DNA of 64,000 bases from Puffinus mauretanicus (taxonomy: Eukaryota; Chordata; Aves; Procellariiformes; Procellariidae). The DNA lies in assembly GCA_023333565.1 (NCBI GenBank), contig JAJKFH010002438.1, positions 186,001 to 250,000 on the forward strand, written 5' to 3'. Shown here piece by piece: positions 50,609-64,000 of this stretch (position 1 is the stretch's first letter; each line of letters begins with the position of its first letter). Below the pieces are notes generated by a model that saw nothing but the letters and a program-made list of their open reading frames with translations, was not told the DNA's origin and did not search any database. The position numbers were made by a program, and so were the translations under genes.

Positions 50609-53600
50609 TGCTCGTTAGCAAGATCAAAAAGACTAGATGCTCCTCTAAAATTCCAACAGGTTTCATTACTACATGTTATTACATGGCTGTCTTCAGTATC
50701 CTCAAGCAAAACTGATGAAGGAACAACTCCTCTACCTTCACAGAAAGATTTCTGCCTGACGACTCTACAGGCTGGGGTGATGGATTTAAAGTGACTTCAG
50801 CACAAGGAGAAAAAAAACTGCAAGCAGTCCTAAATGCATTTCTACAGAACATTTTAAAATTATTTACTGCAAAGAATGCATACCGATTTTTCTAAATAAA
50901 GTTTAAAGGAAACATTCACACCACAAAGTAGCTGAAGAACACACCCCTTGAAATGAATGCTGACGGATGCAACATACTCCCCTAGGCTCAGTCTCTAAGA
51001 AGCACGTCTGCATCCTCTTTTAAAGTCTATTTCAATTCATGAAATTTCATGTAATGCTTTAAGAGAGCTATCGGTGCAGTGTAGAGCCAGCATCAGACCT
51101 ACTAACAGAATTAAAATTAAATCTAGCTTGCTAAACTCCATCAGGCACAAGCAAGCACCTGCTGAAGAGAGTCATTCGGTTCCTTTTCTTCCACCTTGAA
51201 TACACACCTCTGACACCCTTGTATGTGACAGCAATTCTTGCACACCGGGAGACACGCTGGTAATCCTGGGAGTATTTCAGGCGTTCTTCTCTCTCCCACC
51301 ACCAGAGGCCCAGAGAACTGTTTCAGCTAAGGGATTGTCATTACTTCTGTCAGGTAATTTTAAGGAGACAAACTGCACTATGTGCCCCACAACATTTTTA
51401 ATGCCATTTGGAAAACTTACAAAGGCACTACAGAAATGCCTTCTGTCAAAGCCGCTACAGAGGTAACAAAAAAACCCATGAGAAATCATGTCTTATACGA
51501 TTGTCTTAAATATCTGTCAACCCTGAACAGATCCTGTGAACACTTTAGGAAACCGAATTCCTACACAGCATTGCAAGGCCTTGCCTACACAAAGAGAGAG
51601 ATTTAGGAAGCCGACTACATTTTCCAAAAACCATAACATTAAAACAAACCACAGGCCACAACCGAGACACAGCAAGACTCATCCTCTGGCCTTTAGACCT
51701 TCTGTTCCCACTGCTTAAGTGTTAGATGGTGGGGGGGAGAGGTCATCTCTTTCCATTTCCAGCTGCTGAACACAAGCGTTTCAGATTTTTAGATTTGCTG
51801 GCGTATTTGTCCACATGGATGTCAGGCTCTTGAAACGCATACAGCTTAGGCACGACAAACTGTTTCCATTATGTCAGTCTCATTTACAGCCTGCCCATTA
51901 ATCCACCTCTGCCAGAAGTAATAGCCATCCAAAGTACTATCGTATTTGGTTTGGCAAAACAAAGACAAGTAAAATCATTCTCTCTGACAAGCTGTCCGAT
52001 TTCTTCTCCCACCCTGCAAATATTCAAGTGTCCACTCAATAGGACGCTTGTAGACATACTGTGCAGTTGTAATTTATCTCTTCCTGAAAAAGGATTCTTC
52101 AAACAATTAGAAACAGAACTCCCAACTTTCTATATCAAAAATAATTTCTAACTTCTGTACATAAACTTAAATTCCAGGTTTAAGACAAATGACTTTATAC
52201 ATTGAGAGGTAAGGAAAAGATTACCATGAATAGATGTTTCCAGAACAACTATAATTTCAAAACATTTAAATCAGAGACATAAAATGCAGGGTTGTCTGGT
52301 AAAGTTTACATGAAGGTTCTTCACTTAATAATCTGGTCCTCAAAATTCCTGCTGTAAGAACTTTCCCACTATTATCTTGCCATGATGCATTCTTTCTTTA
52401 TTTAGTTGGGTTCTCAAACAACTGGTCTTCAAGTTAAAGATAAAAACCCAAAGAAACATCATTACAAATGATGCAAATTTTCTCTGAAAAGCTGACTTCT
52501 GAGTTTACGGTCATAGAAGAACACAACTACCTCTACAGCACTACTAAACTTTTGATCTTCACATAAACATATTAAGGGTAGAAAAAAGAAAACAGGAGAA
52601 AAAAAAAAGAAAAAAGGAATAAGGTAGAACAACATCTTCAGTAATAACATCTGCTTAACCTATGAAAATGAGTATACCTTGCAGATCCTGAAGGTGGTTT
52701 TTAACTAAACTAGATTATCTCATTTCTACAGCAAGGTTCTCAAGTGCTGGAATAAGGAGAGGATGGTGGACTGACAAAGAGTAACAGTGGGGAAGGGGGA
52801 GCAGAGGAAGAGAGAAAAGAATAGAAGGCATGCTTTGCGCTTCCTTTTGTGTCAAAATTACTTAAAAAAAGAAATGGAGCACTTCAGTATCTAGGAATTA
52901 ACACCCAGGAAAGGGTTACAGCTATTCCCTACTGCTCCCTTTTCTTCGAAACTATCCCTTGTCCTGCTGGTAACAAAGATGACTAACAGGAAAGGACTAG
53001 TAGATGATTTGCAGGTCTAGTGGACTATGGTGAGAATACAAAACCAGTACCTGCTGAAGTCTGCAGAACAGCCATTAGAAAGGTTTTCATCCCATGGTCA
53101 CTAGTACCTCTCTCTCTCCACCAGTGGTAGGAGTATTTTAAACAGCTGAAGCCTGCTCTGAGCTTTTATGAGAGACACACAAGAACTTCAGGGCTAGCAA
53201 TCATTTTCACACACACCTGCCTCCCCCAACATGAAATAATCTCCAAAGATGGTATGCACAGTAGTTTCCCCTCTCTTCTTTGTTAGGGAAATTGTCATGT
53301 AGAAAGAAACTGGGGGGAAAAAAAAAAAACCCAAAGCTTTAAAATGAATTTAGGAAAAAGTAAACAAGTTTACTAAACACTCCATGTGCAATGTAAAGAA
53401 AGAAAATGGTGCAAGTCTGAGGCAGGGCCACAGCGTTCATGCTAACCAGTGTAACAAACTTAGACAAATCACTGAAACTTTGAAGAATTATACCATAAGC
53501 TTTGTGGCTGCTATTTCTCTTTCCTCAAATCAATTTATATACCTAACAAGACAATAACACTAAACCTGCTTTAAAGAAGTGGCAATACCAAAAAGACTTC

Positions 53601-56600
53601 AAGAAACAAAACACACTAACTAGCTAAACAAGTAATTTCATCTGTTACTCATGAGTGATAACTTGGTTATAGTTCATTCTTATCTTTGAATCGTGAAACC
53701 CAACTGATATTTCCATACAATCTGTTACTACAACTGCCATCTCTCAGACCACGTCCTAACAAAACACAAACTGTGGGCAAGGCTATTTACCAACCGAAAG
53801 TTCGTGGCAATTCTGACACAGATACACACGGTAAACCAAAAATAAACCATGTCATAAATTTAGTGTAACCATTTAAGTAGATTCTGTTTGAGAAGAAAAG
53901 TAGTGTTACATATTCAGTGCATATCACGTGAATTTCTGCTAAGCATTTTTCATCTTCGACAGGTAGTTTGCTAAGCAGTATGTGCTTGATGATGTTCTTG
54001 CATTTTGCTTTTCTTCCTTAACTTCAAAATCATAGGGAATACAGAAATCATGCACATGTTATCAACCTGATAAAATACATTGGTATAAGAAGGAACACTT
54101 AACCAGGATGGGATTTTATGGATCATTGTCTGCAGCCTTTGACCTCTCTTAACCATAATAAAAAGAATTACCTGTATCCTGATCAGTCAGCTGTCATCAC
54201 TCAAAATAAAAATACTTCCATTAACGTAATTATAATTAACCGGTCTTTGAAAGCAGTTCTTTTTCATAAAGCATATTGCCAGGAGGTAACATATTTACAG
54301 CACAAAAGATGCTGCAAAATTATGGCTCAGTGGATATTTGTCAAACAACACTTGGGGGGGGAGAAAAATCAGAATTTAAGTTTGAGGAAAACTTCATATT
54401 TTCTCCTTCACTCTCTTCTTATAATCTGTAATCTTTATATATTCATGGCATTCTGTCTAGGCTTTTAAAAAACCAACAAGAAGCCTCAGGGTAATCCTAG
54501 GCAGCATTGCAGCTACCCAAAAAAGCGCCTGCTTGTTGTGCCCTCATTTACAGAAAGAAAGACGTACAAGCTACTAAAAAAAAAAAAAACCACTAAAATG
54601 GCTTGAGGGCATTCATTCATATGAACAATAGGCCTGCACACATTTTATGTGAGATGCAAAGTTATTGTGACCGTTCTTTTTCCATCTCACATCAACCTGA
54701 ACTGGCTAGAATTCAGGCTGCATACAGATTATTCCACCACATCTCTGCAGAAACCTGTGCAGATCTGTCTTCATAATCCTACCTTATGCTCTCATAGCCA
54801 GAATTATTTATGTCCTTTTCCATACCCGCTAGACTCTAAACATGGTTAAGATAACAAGCTTTCAGGCCTGACACACCCCAAGAAATAGACAGCAAGGTAC
54901 CAGCCTGAGATCCAGTCCTGTTGCCACCTGTTTCAATGAAGCGGGATCAAGCGTTAAGTCTTGCTGTTATCATCTAGAAAGCACATAAATATACATGCAC
55001 AAAACACTCCTCCTGGTATCTCTTTAGTTCTGCGAAAGAGCAAAGTCTGACGTTACAGGCAGGAGATGGGGATTTACAAAAGCGGGGGTCCATTTGCTCT
55101 TTGGACCCTTCTTTCTACGCCTGTAAAATACAGATGGCACTTCGATATGTTACAAAGTCAGCAGGACTATTCATAACAAGGGCTGTAAAAAGTCAAGTAC
55201 CAGCAACAGTGAGGGCAGCTGTTCTTAATGACCAGTCTGCATGTTTGCTTTAAAAGCTGCAGTTTCAGAAACCACACGTGGCAGAACTGCTTCATCCTCC
55301 CTCCCATCTTAGCAAAGGGGCTCAGAAAATGCATAAGCAGAAGAAAAGTTTTCAACAATAGATCAGTTTAAAGGATTAAGGAAATACAAGTAAGGCACAT
55401 TAGCCAGGAGAAGATTCTTTAAATATCAAATAGAAGGAACAGCATATTGTAAAAACATTTGCATAGTGAGTTCACAGTAAAAACTGCATATTTCTTGCAA
55501 AAAAAAAAAATTCAGATAAAGTCTACCTAGCAACTAAGTCCCAGCAACACCTCAAGTATCAGTAGAAACATTTTGTTTTACGATACTCCTCTCTGACTTT
55601 TCCTGTCACAATTGGTCTTCAAATTAATATCTCAAAATAAATAGGCATTGAGCTCTGAGACAGGCAATATATCATGATACAAATTATTACTAAAGTAGCT
55701 ATAAAGTAGGTTATCTATCCTTTCTCACTTATATTTTGAATTAATTTTCCAATCTATGAACTGAAGTCTACAGTTTTCATTAAGTTTTAAATAATCTACT
55801 GCAGTTGGAATAGAATTTTAGAGTTCAGATCAATAACTAACCCTCCCCATAAATCTCTGAAACCTTAGATTTTCATCGTCATTATTTTCTACAGATTATT
55901 CTTTGACAGTAATGCATTAAAGGGAACCATGAAAAAGATAAAAAAAGAAAACCTAATGCTCTCAAGAAATCATACGTGGAATTCTGGTAGCCTTTCCTGC
56001 AAAAATGTTTGCGCTAGTGATGTGACTCCATTTAGTATTCAAGGCATTCATTTTTCAAAGAGGACTGCTTTTAGCTATGCATTTTGCAAAACATCCATAA
56101 AAATAAATAAATATCCTTACAGTCTTCTGAACGGTCCTACAGTCAGTAAGTGTCAGTAACTGCTTAATCCAACAGAATTTGCATTCACATAGAAATACTT
56201 ATTTTTCCTCATTTTTAGCACTTCTACTACCGTTTTCAAAGCATGAAAGTATGGCTGCATTTTTCAAAACAAACTGATGTAGATATATGAACCTCTTTTA
56301 GAAGAAACCTTCTTGGGAACAGTAAGCAGCTTGATCTAGAGGCTGGAGAAGTAATAAATAATTGTAACAGAAAGCTATCTAAGTGAACGCTGATTAAAGA
56401 GGATGAGAGGCATTTGTTCACATTTTTTTAAAGTCTGTTTTTCTTTCTACTTTAAACATACAAGAAAGCTGTTCATTAAATTCAGGATGATGATTGAGAA
56501 CTTCAATAAATGGTCAATGAAATTAATTCCACCAGGAATTAATTGTTCCAGGCAAAAATTTATCAACCCAAAGAAGAAAAACACATGCTAAAAAAGGGGA

Positions 56601-57723
56601 AAAGGGAAGAGAAAAAAAAACCATATAGCTATGTTCAGCAGCCATTAATTGCCCACTTTGAAGTTGTAAGGAAAGAAACTACACATTGCAAAATCCTGTC
56701 ACTGCACAACACTCTTACTGTTACCCTTCTTACTCAATTCACATTATTTTCTACCCCCTTAGCTCTTGCTACAACACATTCTGAAAGTGGATCTACGTGA
56801 TAACAAGATAGACGGCCACTTTCCCAGAGAGCCACAACGAAGCCAAGGGAACTGCCCATGTAGATCACTTTTATCAGCCTCCTGATACAGACACCAGACA
56901 GTAACGGAGATCAATATCAGATGTTTGTGTTCAAACATGTTGATAAAAAAAAAACAAGAAGCAAAAATATGCACGTGTATGTACTTTATTTTTTCCTCCT
57001 GATAGATGTGTTTTATACCTATCACCTCCACAAGCAAAATAAGGGCACTGCTTAGTCTTTGCTCATGTATTTACTGTAAAACTGTGCCATCAAATTTAGA
57101 CATACAAGTGTGTCTGAACTACACAGTTTAGCAACAGTTTAAAAGGCTTCCAAAAGCTCTTAGATATTTAACCATAAAGACTTGTGAAAAGGACTAGCTT
57201 AGGCTACAGTGCAGAACTCCTTAGATAAAACAGAGAGGTACTTTGTGTCTTTTGGAAATATGTGATTAGGATAGTGTTAAGCAAGAAACATAGATGTTAT
57301 GATAAAGAGTAACTATAGAACCACAGATTCTTATTATGGATCTTCAAATTTATCCTATTTCTTTCTCCTCTCCCTCATACCCATGCCCTTCAAAAGGCAA
57401 AAAGCCACTTTATAAGGCACAGCAATCTAGTAAATAAAGAAAGCACCAACAAAGCAAATGGCTTTTTCCCCAAAAAAAGTTATACAATATGTTTTTCTAA
57501 AACAGGGGGAGAAAAAAGTGTGTTAGTACAAGATCTCATCTCAGTGAATGCACATACCCCACAGAATTTCTCAGTCTCCCTCATACTACAGTCCAAGTCT
57601 TTATACAGTTTTAGCTGCAACTGATAATTATTTTGAGAAAAAAATTCCATACTAGAAGTCTCAAAAAGAAACCAAACACTTACGAAGTTGTAATTACGAC
57701 AACAGAAAAGTTTTAAAAGATTT

Positions 57724-57783
57724 TTCCAAACAGAATATGCAGCATTTTCTGCATATGCAACATTCCAAACAGAATATGCAGCA
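57724..57783. repeat. 21-base direct repeat with internal palindrome
   Basis: TTCCAAACAGAATATGCAGCA occurs exactly at 57724-57744 and again at 57763-57783, a 39-base period. Between the copies lies the palindrome TGCATATGCA, and ATATGCAG of the first copy can pair with CTGCATAT just after it. This suggests a local tandem duplication. Confidence 0.85.
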
Positions 57784-60700
57784 ATTTTGTATTTCCCAGA
57801 TTTGGGTCACAGCTACAGTATTAATCAACAGCTTTATCTTCAAGCTAAAGGATATTATAAAATATTCTGTCAAACCTAAACATACAGAAAGAAGCCATAC
57901 TAGTTATTAAAAGATTTTTTTTTCCTTTTTGCAGTATTAAACAAAAATCAAAACTATTACTATCTTACATGTGTCAATACTGAAGTCAAAGTAAATTCAC
58001 TAGTTTAATCTGGCAAATATTAATAAAAGTGCATGTGTGTTCAATTCAAAGAAGGAAAAAACCCAAAGATAAAACCTTTGCTTTTAATTTAAACCCTTAC
58101 TTGGTTTCCTGTTGAAAAGGATATGAATGAGATCAATAATCTCTTGCCTCCTTGAAGCAAAGATGCACAAAATTCTGTGCATCTCTATTTGTTAGCAGGA
58201 TCCTTTACTGCATGTAACATTTCTATGTTGATATTTAATCCAAGTAATAAAATGCAGCTGTCCACAGCCACCAGGAAGAACATCAAACCTTATCAGTCCA
58301 CTGCAAAATACACAGTACTTTAATTAACCTCATGTATTTGCAGGCTTAATTTGTGTAGCAAATAATCTATAGTATGGCTTTCTCTCTCTGCCATAAAATC
58401 AAAATTTTTAAAACAACTTTTTGAATACTTTGTAATAGGCTAATCTAACACTACAGAAATATCTATTCACACAAATATAGCTTACCTATTGATGAAAAGA
58501 CTGTTATAAAGAGACACATGTTAGGGAAGAAAGAATTTAGTGCCTCAAAAGTAACTGAAGGAAATTAGCCTGAAGGTCACACAGATCAGAAGTGATCCAC
58601 CCTCCTTTGTAAGGAAGTATACCTGGGTCTGTTTGCCTACTGCAGTTGTATTCTAATGGGAGACACCATTAACTGTTCGCTTTCAGGCTTCTGCCTCTTG
58701 CTCTCCTTGTACATTCACTCAGAAAATGCAGCCTTTTAAAACATAGTTTAACCAATTTATTTAAAATCTGAGCTTAGCACTTGAATATGACAATCACGTT
58801 AACCATGACTACTTAAGAATAATGCTGGAGTTATATTTGAGATATGTATTCTGGTTAAGTGGCTGGTTGTGGCTATCTTTATGATTATCTCTATTGTGCC
58901 TCTGTTCTTATTTATTTAGTAGTGCACTGTAACTAGCACGTCACACTTGCTTCATATCCAATCCTATTTCCCATAAAGCATATACACGGCTCAGCTACCA
59001 ACGAAGAGTTCTCCTAATCCCTCACCAATGAAAAAACTTGCTGGAAACACCTGGGCATCTTAGCAACACTACTTGCAGATAAACTGTGCTAGACAGAGGC
59101 AGGAAGCAGCAGTGTGAAACAGGCTTCTTTATTCAGCTTCACTTTAAGACAACTGAACTATCCAACTGAAGAACATCTTACCTATTACAAGAGCTAAGAT
59201 AGAGGAATTGTATGTGCTCTAGTGACTCAGTCCCAGTTTTGGCAGACAGAAGACTGTAGTACATTTACTGTTCTACATGCCCTCTCTGTAGCTATAGAGA
59301 ACTTAAAATCATGCCAGGTTTCAGCCAACCATTGCCCGTGGTCCGGAAAAGAACGTACTGAACTGCATCACTCTACCCAAAATTACAGTCAGGCATTTTA
59401 ATCCACTATTTTAACTACCAGTGGTACTACACCAGTGCTAAAGGAACAGAAAGAGGAGTGCCATCATCCTCCATTTGCAGTAGATTTATCCTTGAACTTG
59501 ATCTGTTAGGTTTCACTGGACAACACACAGGTTACCTGGCCTTGCTATACCATCTACTAGGACCACTGAATACACAGCATTAAACAAAAACACAAATTAA
59601 GAGTTAGTTCTCCAAAATGGATGTTCCACTTAATGATTGATGCATTAATAAAAAAAAAAAAAACCACACACCAAAAAACCCCCACCCAAGAGTGAGTTTC
59701 ACATAAATATTACTTCTTTTAGTTTGTTTTAATGCATGGGGAATAAATAAATATTGAAATGTCACTAAAAGTGACTCATTAGCCTTTGCTCTAAAAAGAA
59801 GTACTTTCCTACCACATAGTTAAAGTAAAAGCTACAGACATTTTTGTCACTGCTTCTGGCATACAAGAGTATGGTGGGAGGAGGAAGTGGGGAGGAAATA
59901 AAAAGCAAAATTGACACTTTTCAGTTTGTACCTAATCTTTTCAAGGCAAACTATAAATCTAATTTTTCCCCTCCCATCCCCCAAGACCAACCCCAACGTC
60001 CTTCAAATACAGTAACTTAATGTAACTGGGGGAGAAAAAAAGAGGAAGCTCGAAGTTTGTCTAGTTTTTCCAACCAGATATAAAGTAATATGAAATATAA
60101 CTGCTCTGAAGCAGGCAAGGCAAGCAGGGTCTGTAGACCACCCTGCACACAAAGTATGGCTGTAGCACAGCATCACTGAGAAAAACAGAGAGCTGCAGCT
60201 GACAAGCGTCACCTCCAAAAAGTAAGCTTGGGGGAGGGCAGCTTATATCATTATAGTGTTTGTACAACTCAGAAATAGTAGCATCACAAAATAATATAAT
60301 GCTGTACAAAATTCTACTGCCAAAAAAAAAAAAAAAAAGAGAGAAGGAAAAAGCTTTATATTGAATGCAACAGAACACATTGTGGTGAGAGACTTATTTC
60401 CCTACGTCTCTAAAAATTCTGGGAAGTCTGACTTCTGCTCAAAAGAGCTCTGAGTGAGCCTTTCAGCACTCCACCACGGAATTAGGCAGGTTTTCAAAGA
60501 GCTTTTCAAGGGTAAAACAGAAAGACTGCATTCAAGAATCCTCTCCTGTGGCAAACCAAAGTGCTTTATTAAGACAAAGTGCCCTTTTATATTAGTGATC
60601 TATTAGATTAATGACTGCAGTGGCCAAAAGCACTGGTGATTCTACAGTAGGTTGGTATGCCTTCCATTCCCAAGAATAACTATGTTACACAAAATAAAAC

Positions 60701-60750
60701 AGGGGGAAAAGGAAAAGAAAAAAAAAAAAAAGAAGAAAAGAAAAAGAAAG
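60701..60750. repeat. 50-base purine-only tract
   Basis: Uninterrupted A/G from AGGGGGAAAAGG through A15 and AGAAGAAAAG to AAAGAAAG. It yields spurious lysine-rich (plus) and phenylalanine-rich (minus) frames. Confidence 0.85.
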
Positions 60751-62149
60751 CGCAACAGACCAACCTCCGAAATCAGCCTGGAAGTCCTGCACAGCTTTCT
60801 GCTCACTTCAGAGATTTTGTGCAGGATAGGTACAGGCATACCAATAGCCTTGAAAAAATTGCAGTGCTATCTTGTCAGTCTCCCACATAATTTTAAGAAT
60901 TAAAATCTCTTAATTATAGGGGGCTCTTTTGCAATGAGAGATTAAATGAACCTTATAATCAGCTGATTGATAGGATATCACCTAAGTGCTGCTACTTTGT
61001 TTACACAAACATCTGCAACCATCCTTTAAACACTGAGAGGGCAACATATTGGATAGTTAAAGTAAAGAAAAGATCTTAAATTTAAACAAACACAGAGCCG
61101 GGATTACTTGCATAACCCCACTTATGGCAACAACCCCAAATATTTTCCATCCGTGCTACAAATCAAAGAAGTTGTTTCCTATCAAAAATTGGGTAAAGAA
61201 TGTCAGATTAGTTTTTTCTTAAAACACAGTCAATTTAGCTTAAAATAACTATACATCTTGTAAATCAGGTGTTTGTTTCTTGAATATGAACATAAATAAT
61301 GCAATATAACATAAAATGAGGCTGCAGCTCACTTATTTTTCCTATCTGTGATAAAGTTAGACTAATGAGCAGCAATAGCTTCACTTTTCTAACACAGTGG
61401 TGCATATTATTCAATCATTTGTACGGAAACGGAGAACATCATGACTCACAACAGGCAAGGAAAGTCCTCTAAATACCTCACTTTAACACTGCTGTTGGAA
61501 AAGTTCTTCTTCAGCCCATTTCTAATCCTTCACCTGACTCAGCTCTTGTTTTGTGAATTCTCTAATGCAATAGGAAATTATACCACCACTAGGGAGCTTA
61601 ATACTGCAGCCTCTAGAAAGTCCTCTCTGCAGTAACCAGAACAACATTGTTCTCTGTCTACATAGCGCCTTACGCAAAGAGGGGGGTGCCTGCCCAAACA
61701 TCTACATTTATAGCTCTCGCGTTTCATCTGTATTTTAGCTGCGAGTTTCTGCATCCTTCCCCCTTTGGAATGTACTTGAACACCACCCTCAACTTATCCC
61801 AGGATGAATAGGATCTTGGAAATATGAATTGCTTACATAGTGGTGGATACTTGAGACCCTCTCCAGAGAACAAGGTTACAGTGTTCTTTGCTACTTACTC
61901 TTTCTGCTGCAGGGGTACCAAAGATCCACAATAAAGGCATTATTGTGCAATGTTCTATATAAAGGAGTACAGAGATAGGCCCAAAGACTAAGATTTAAAT
62001 AAAAAAAAAAAACACATAACAGGAGGGTATTATCATGCCAAAGGGATGTACTTCTGTGTACACCAACTATTCATAATAATTCAGCGGTCCTTACTGGCCA
62101 TCAATCAAAACAGCGAGAGGCAGATAAATTTAGAAAGAGGACCCTTTCC

Positions 62150-62310
62150 CTCTATATATACACACATAAACAAAAGAATTGTTCTATATTTCAAGTAAGT
62201 ATATAATTTATAATATAAATAGAAAATAATTATATAAAAATATATAGTACAAATGTAACATGTAATGAATTTTTAAATATATATAAATTATTATTATAAA
62301 CATATTTCTA
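62150..62310. repeat. Very AT-rich low-complexity region
   Basis: Dense TATATA, ATAATTTATAATATAAAT and TTAAATATATATAAATT words over about 160 bases with few G or C. It is low-complexity DNA with no recognised element. Confidence 0.8.
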
Positions 62311-63321
62311 TCATCTTTGCTATTTTGGACACACACACACAGTGTTAGAGTCTAATAAAATAGATAATTTGTAAATAATCCAACCTTAACTTTCACTGCA
62401 AATGTGACGGAATAAATGTGAAGTGCAAGTGTCTAAAAAGGACATATTCAGGGAGCAGTAAGTGTGTATACAAAAAGACTGGTCCTCCAACAACATTCAT
62501 GATGGTAACTTTCCTGCCACAACTCTGCTGTCAGTTCAAAATTAACAGTAGTTTCCTGACAGTGCCAACATCTTGATTTACAAACAGAAATTACATTGAT
62601 TTAAACGTAGGTGTCATGTTGCACTAACTTATTTAGAGGAGCCCCATCAATCTGACCATCAATTTAAACCCACAGGGAGAAAGTTTAGCTGAAGGAAGAT
62701 AGCTTTGAAGTTCCCTTTATGGCAAAAAAATTTAAAAAAAAAAAAAAAACAACTTTTTTTAAATGTTTAATAAATGTATTTGAAATATATGCAAAGGGTT
62801 TTAAAACATTTAGCTTTACTATACATTTTAAACTAATTTAAATGAAACAGTAAACACTAAGCAATACCTTTGTTGACAAAGCCTTAGAGAAAGTGAGACT
62901 ACTGAACTTGAATATATCACCTGGAAGCACAGTTTCTGAATGTGATAAATACAGTTTTGGTAGCTGCAACCTCCTGCAAAGCTTAAGAAAAGAAAATGAC
63001 TTCACTTCAGTCTATGGAGATTGAAGTCTTATTTTGTTCAGTTAAAAAAGTGACAGAACAAAACTCAAAAATGTTTGTCTTCGTCTTCCACCTAAAAATA
63101 AAGTTTAAGTGCAAGGAAAGCCACAACTTAGCAGTCCTAAATATCCTGAAGAGATCAAAACCAAAGGAGGATTATGAAAAAATTAATCTTAAAAGTCTGC
63201 TTAAATGCAGATGAATTTCAAAAAGCTTTCATTTGTGTTCTGATATATTTAAATACCTATACTATCAGCAAAGAAAAAAAAAGTTACAAGGTCTCAGAAG
63301 TTGCATCGTTATGTCAACTGA

Positions 63322-63349
63322 ATAAATAAGAAGAAATAAATAAGAAGAA
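63322..63349. repeat. 14-base tandem duplication
   Basis: AAATAAATAAGAAG-type unit present twice in direct succession (AATAAATAAGAAG followed by AAATAAATAAGAAG), then AAATCC. A simple replication-slippage product. Confidence 0.75.
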
Positions 63350-64000
63350 ATCCAACACCATAAAATGTGAATATTAAGAAAACAAGTAAGTTTCTACTAA
63401 CACGCCTACATTTCCTCAATGTCATACATCAGTTCTGCGCATGTAAAGTATTTGGGTTTACATTTTATTGTGACTAACGCACCCTCTGTATTTAGAGGGG
63501 CAGTTTAATTACAGCATTGGTGAGAAACTGGGTCATCGAAGATCTGATTAGCCCTCTGGAGATGCATCTCCTCACTTAGCATAGAGGAAGCCTAAGATTA
63601 CAACGTTCCTAAACAACTTAAACTATAGTTCCACACATGCTTCAAGCAAGGGGAAAAACAGCATTACCACTGGAAAGAAGACAGTCTCACCCACCGACCA
63701 CTTACTCTCACCCTTGCGCTTCTCTCCCTGCATTACACCAGTTCAACCATTTATGCAGCTATGTAGTCAACAGCTTAGGGAGCCCACCCAATTCAAATCA
63801 ACCTCATGAACGCTCCTGCAACAAGGAAGAACACAGGAATTCAGACAGGGAAAGGACACCACCCCCTCTATTGGCAAGGGCAACATTTTAAGGGGGTCAC
63901 AAAATTTTAAAGACCCTGAGTTCAGCCTTGGCTCCTACAGGCCAGACCTTTCTAATGAAACTCAACTTCATTCAAAGCTTTTCCACAAGTCCATACAAGT

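Larger units (their letters stand above)
50609..64000. other. Upstream intron or 5' flank of USP6NL; no gene seen
   Basis: AT-rich unique sequence 5' of the putative first coding exon. I found no further exon, no CpG island and no second gene. Open frames on either strand are short and unrecognisable. It contains a 21-base direct repeat (57724-57783), a purine tract (60701-60750), poly(A) tracts (60323-60338 and 62735-62749), a very AT-rich stretch (62150-62310), a short (AC)n near 62331-62340 and a 14-base tandem duplication (about 63322-63349). Whether this is a longer USP6NL 5' intron or intergenic cannot be decided from the sequence. Confidence 0.7.

Noticed and set aside
60642..60903. 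Lysine-rich and phenylalanine-rich frames on opposite strands
   Set aside because: Both are translations of the 50-base purine tract.
1..64000. CRISPR array, operon, phage or bacterial defence system
   Set aside because: No regularly spaced direct repeats with unique spacers and no prokaryotic gene organisation; the window is vertebrate intronic DNA.

Overview
This is intron-rich nuclear DNA from a vertebrate, almost certainly a bird. The best evidence is two CR1 LINE 3' ends (one on each strand) and a solo endogenous-retrovirus LTR of a type common in avian genomes, set in AT-rich, gene-poor sequence with short splice-bounded exons. There is no bacterial-style gene packing, operon, ribosome-binding-site pattern or CRISPR array. 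Nearly all the longer open frames are chance frames or lie inside transposable elements.

The only gene I can support is the 5' coding part of USP6NL (RN-tre, a TBC-domain Rab GTPase-activating protein), read on the minus strand from high to low coordinates. A putative first coding exon (50608 down to 50536) carries an ATG with an in-frame stop three codons upstream. It is followed by a 33-kb intron, an exon at 17397-17324, a 1.9-kb intron and an exon at 15403-15321. All three donors are GTAAG(T/A), the reading phase is kept across both junctions, and the joined product is about 76 residues of the region N-terminal to the TBC domain. The catalytic TBC exons must lie beyond the low-coordinate edge of the window. 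No CpG-island promoter was seen.

Layout: 1-15320, intron 3' of the third exon, with AT-rich sequence and possible ancient SINE remnants. 15321-17397, two exons around a short intron that holds a CR1 copy and a 64-base all-purine tract. 17398-50535, a large intron with an antisense CR1 end, a CpG-enriched patch beside a 43-base splice-bounded segment, several hairpins, a solo LTR at about 36474-37445 and a MIR-like fragment. 50609-64000, upstream intron or 5' flank with only simple repeats.

I did not find an undescribed biological system. The observations most worth checking are the N-terminal exon, a 21-bp near-perfect hairpin at 32689-32749, an 11-bp perfect hairpin at 31400-31425, the splice-bounded 43-mer at 29541-29583, and the purine tract next to the third exon.
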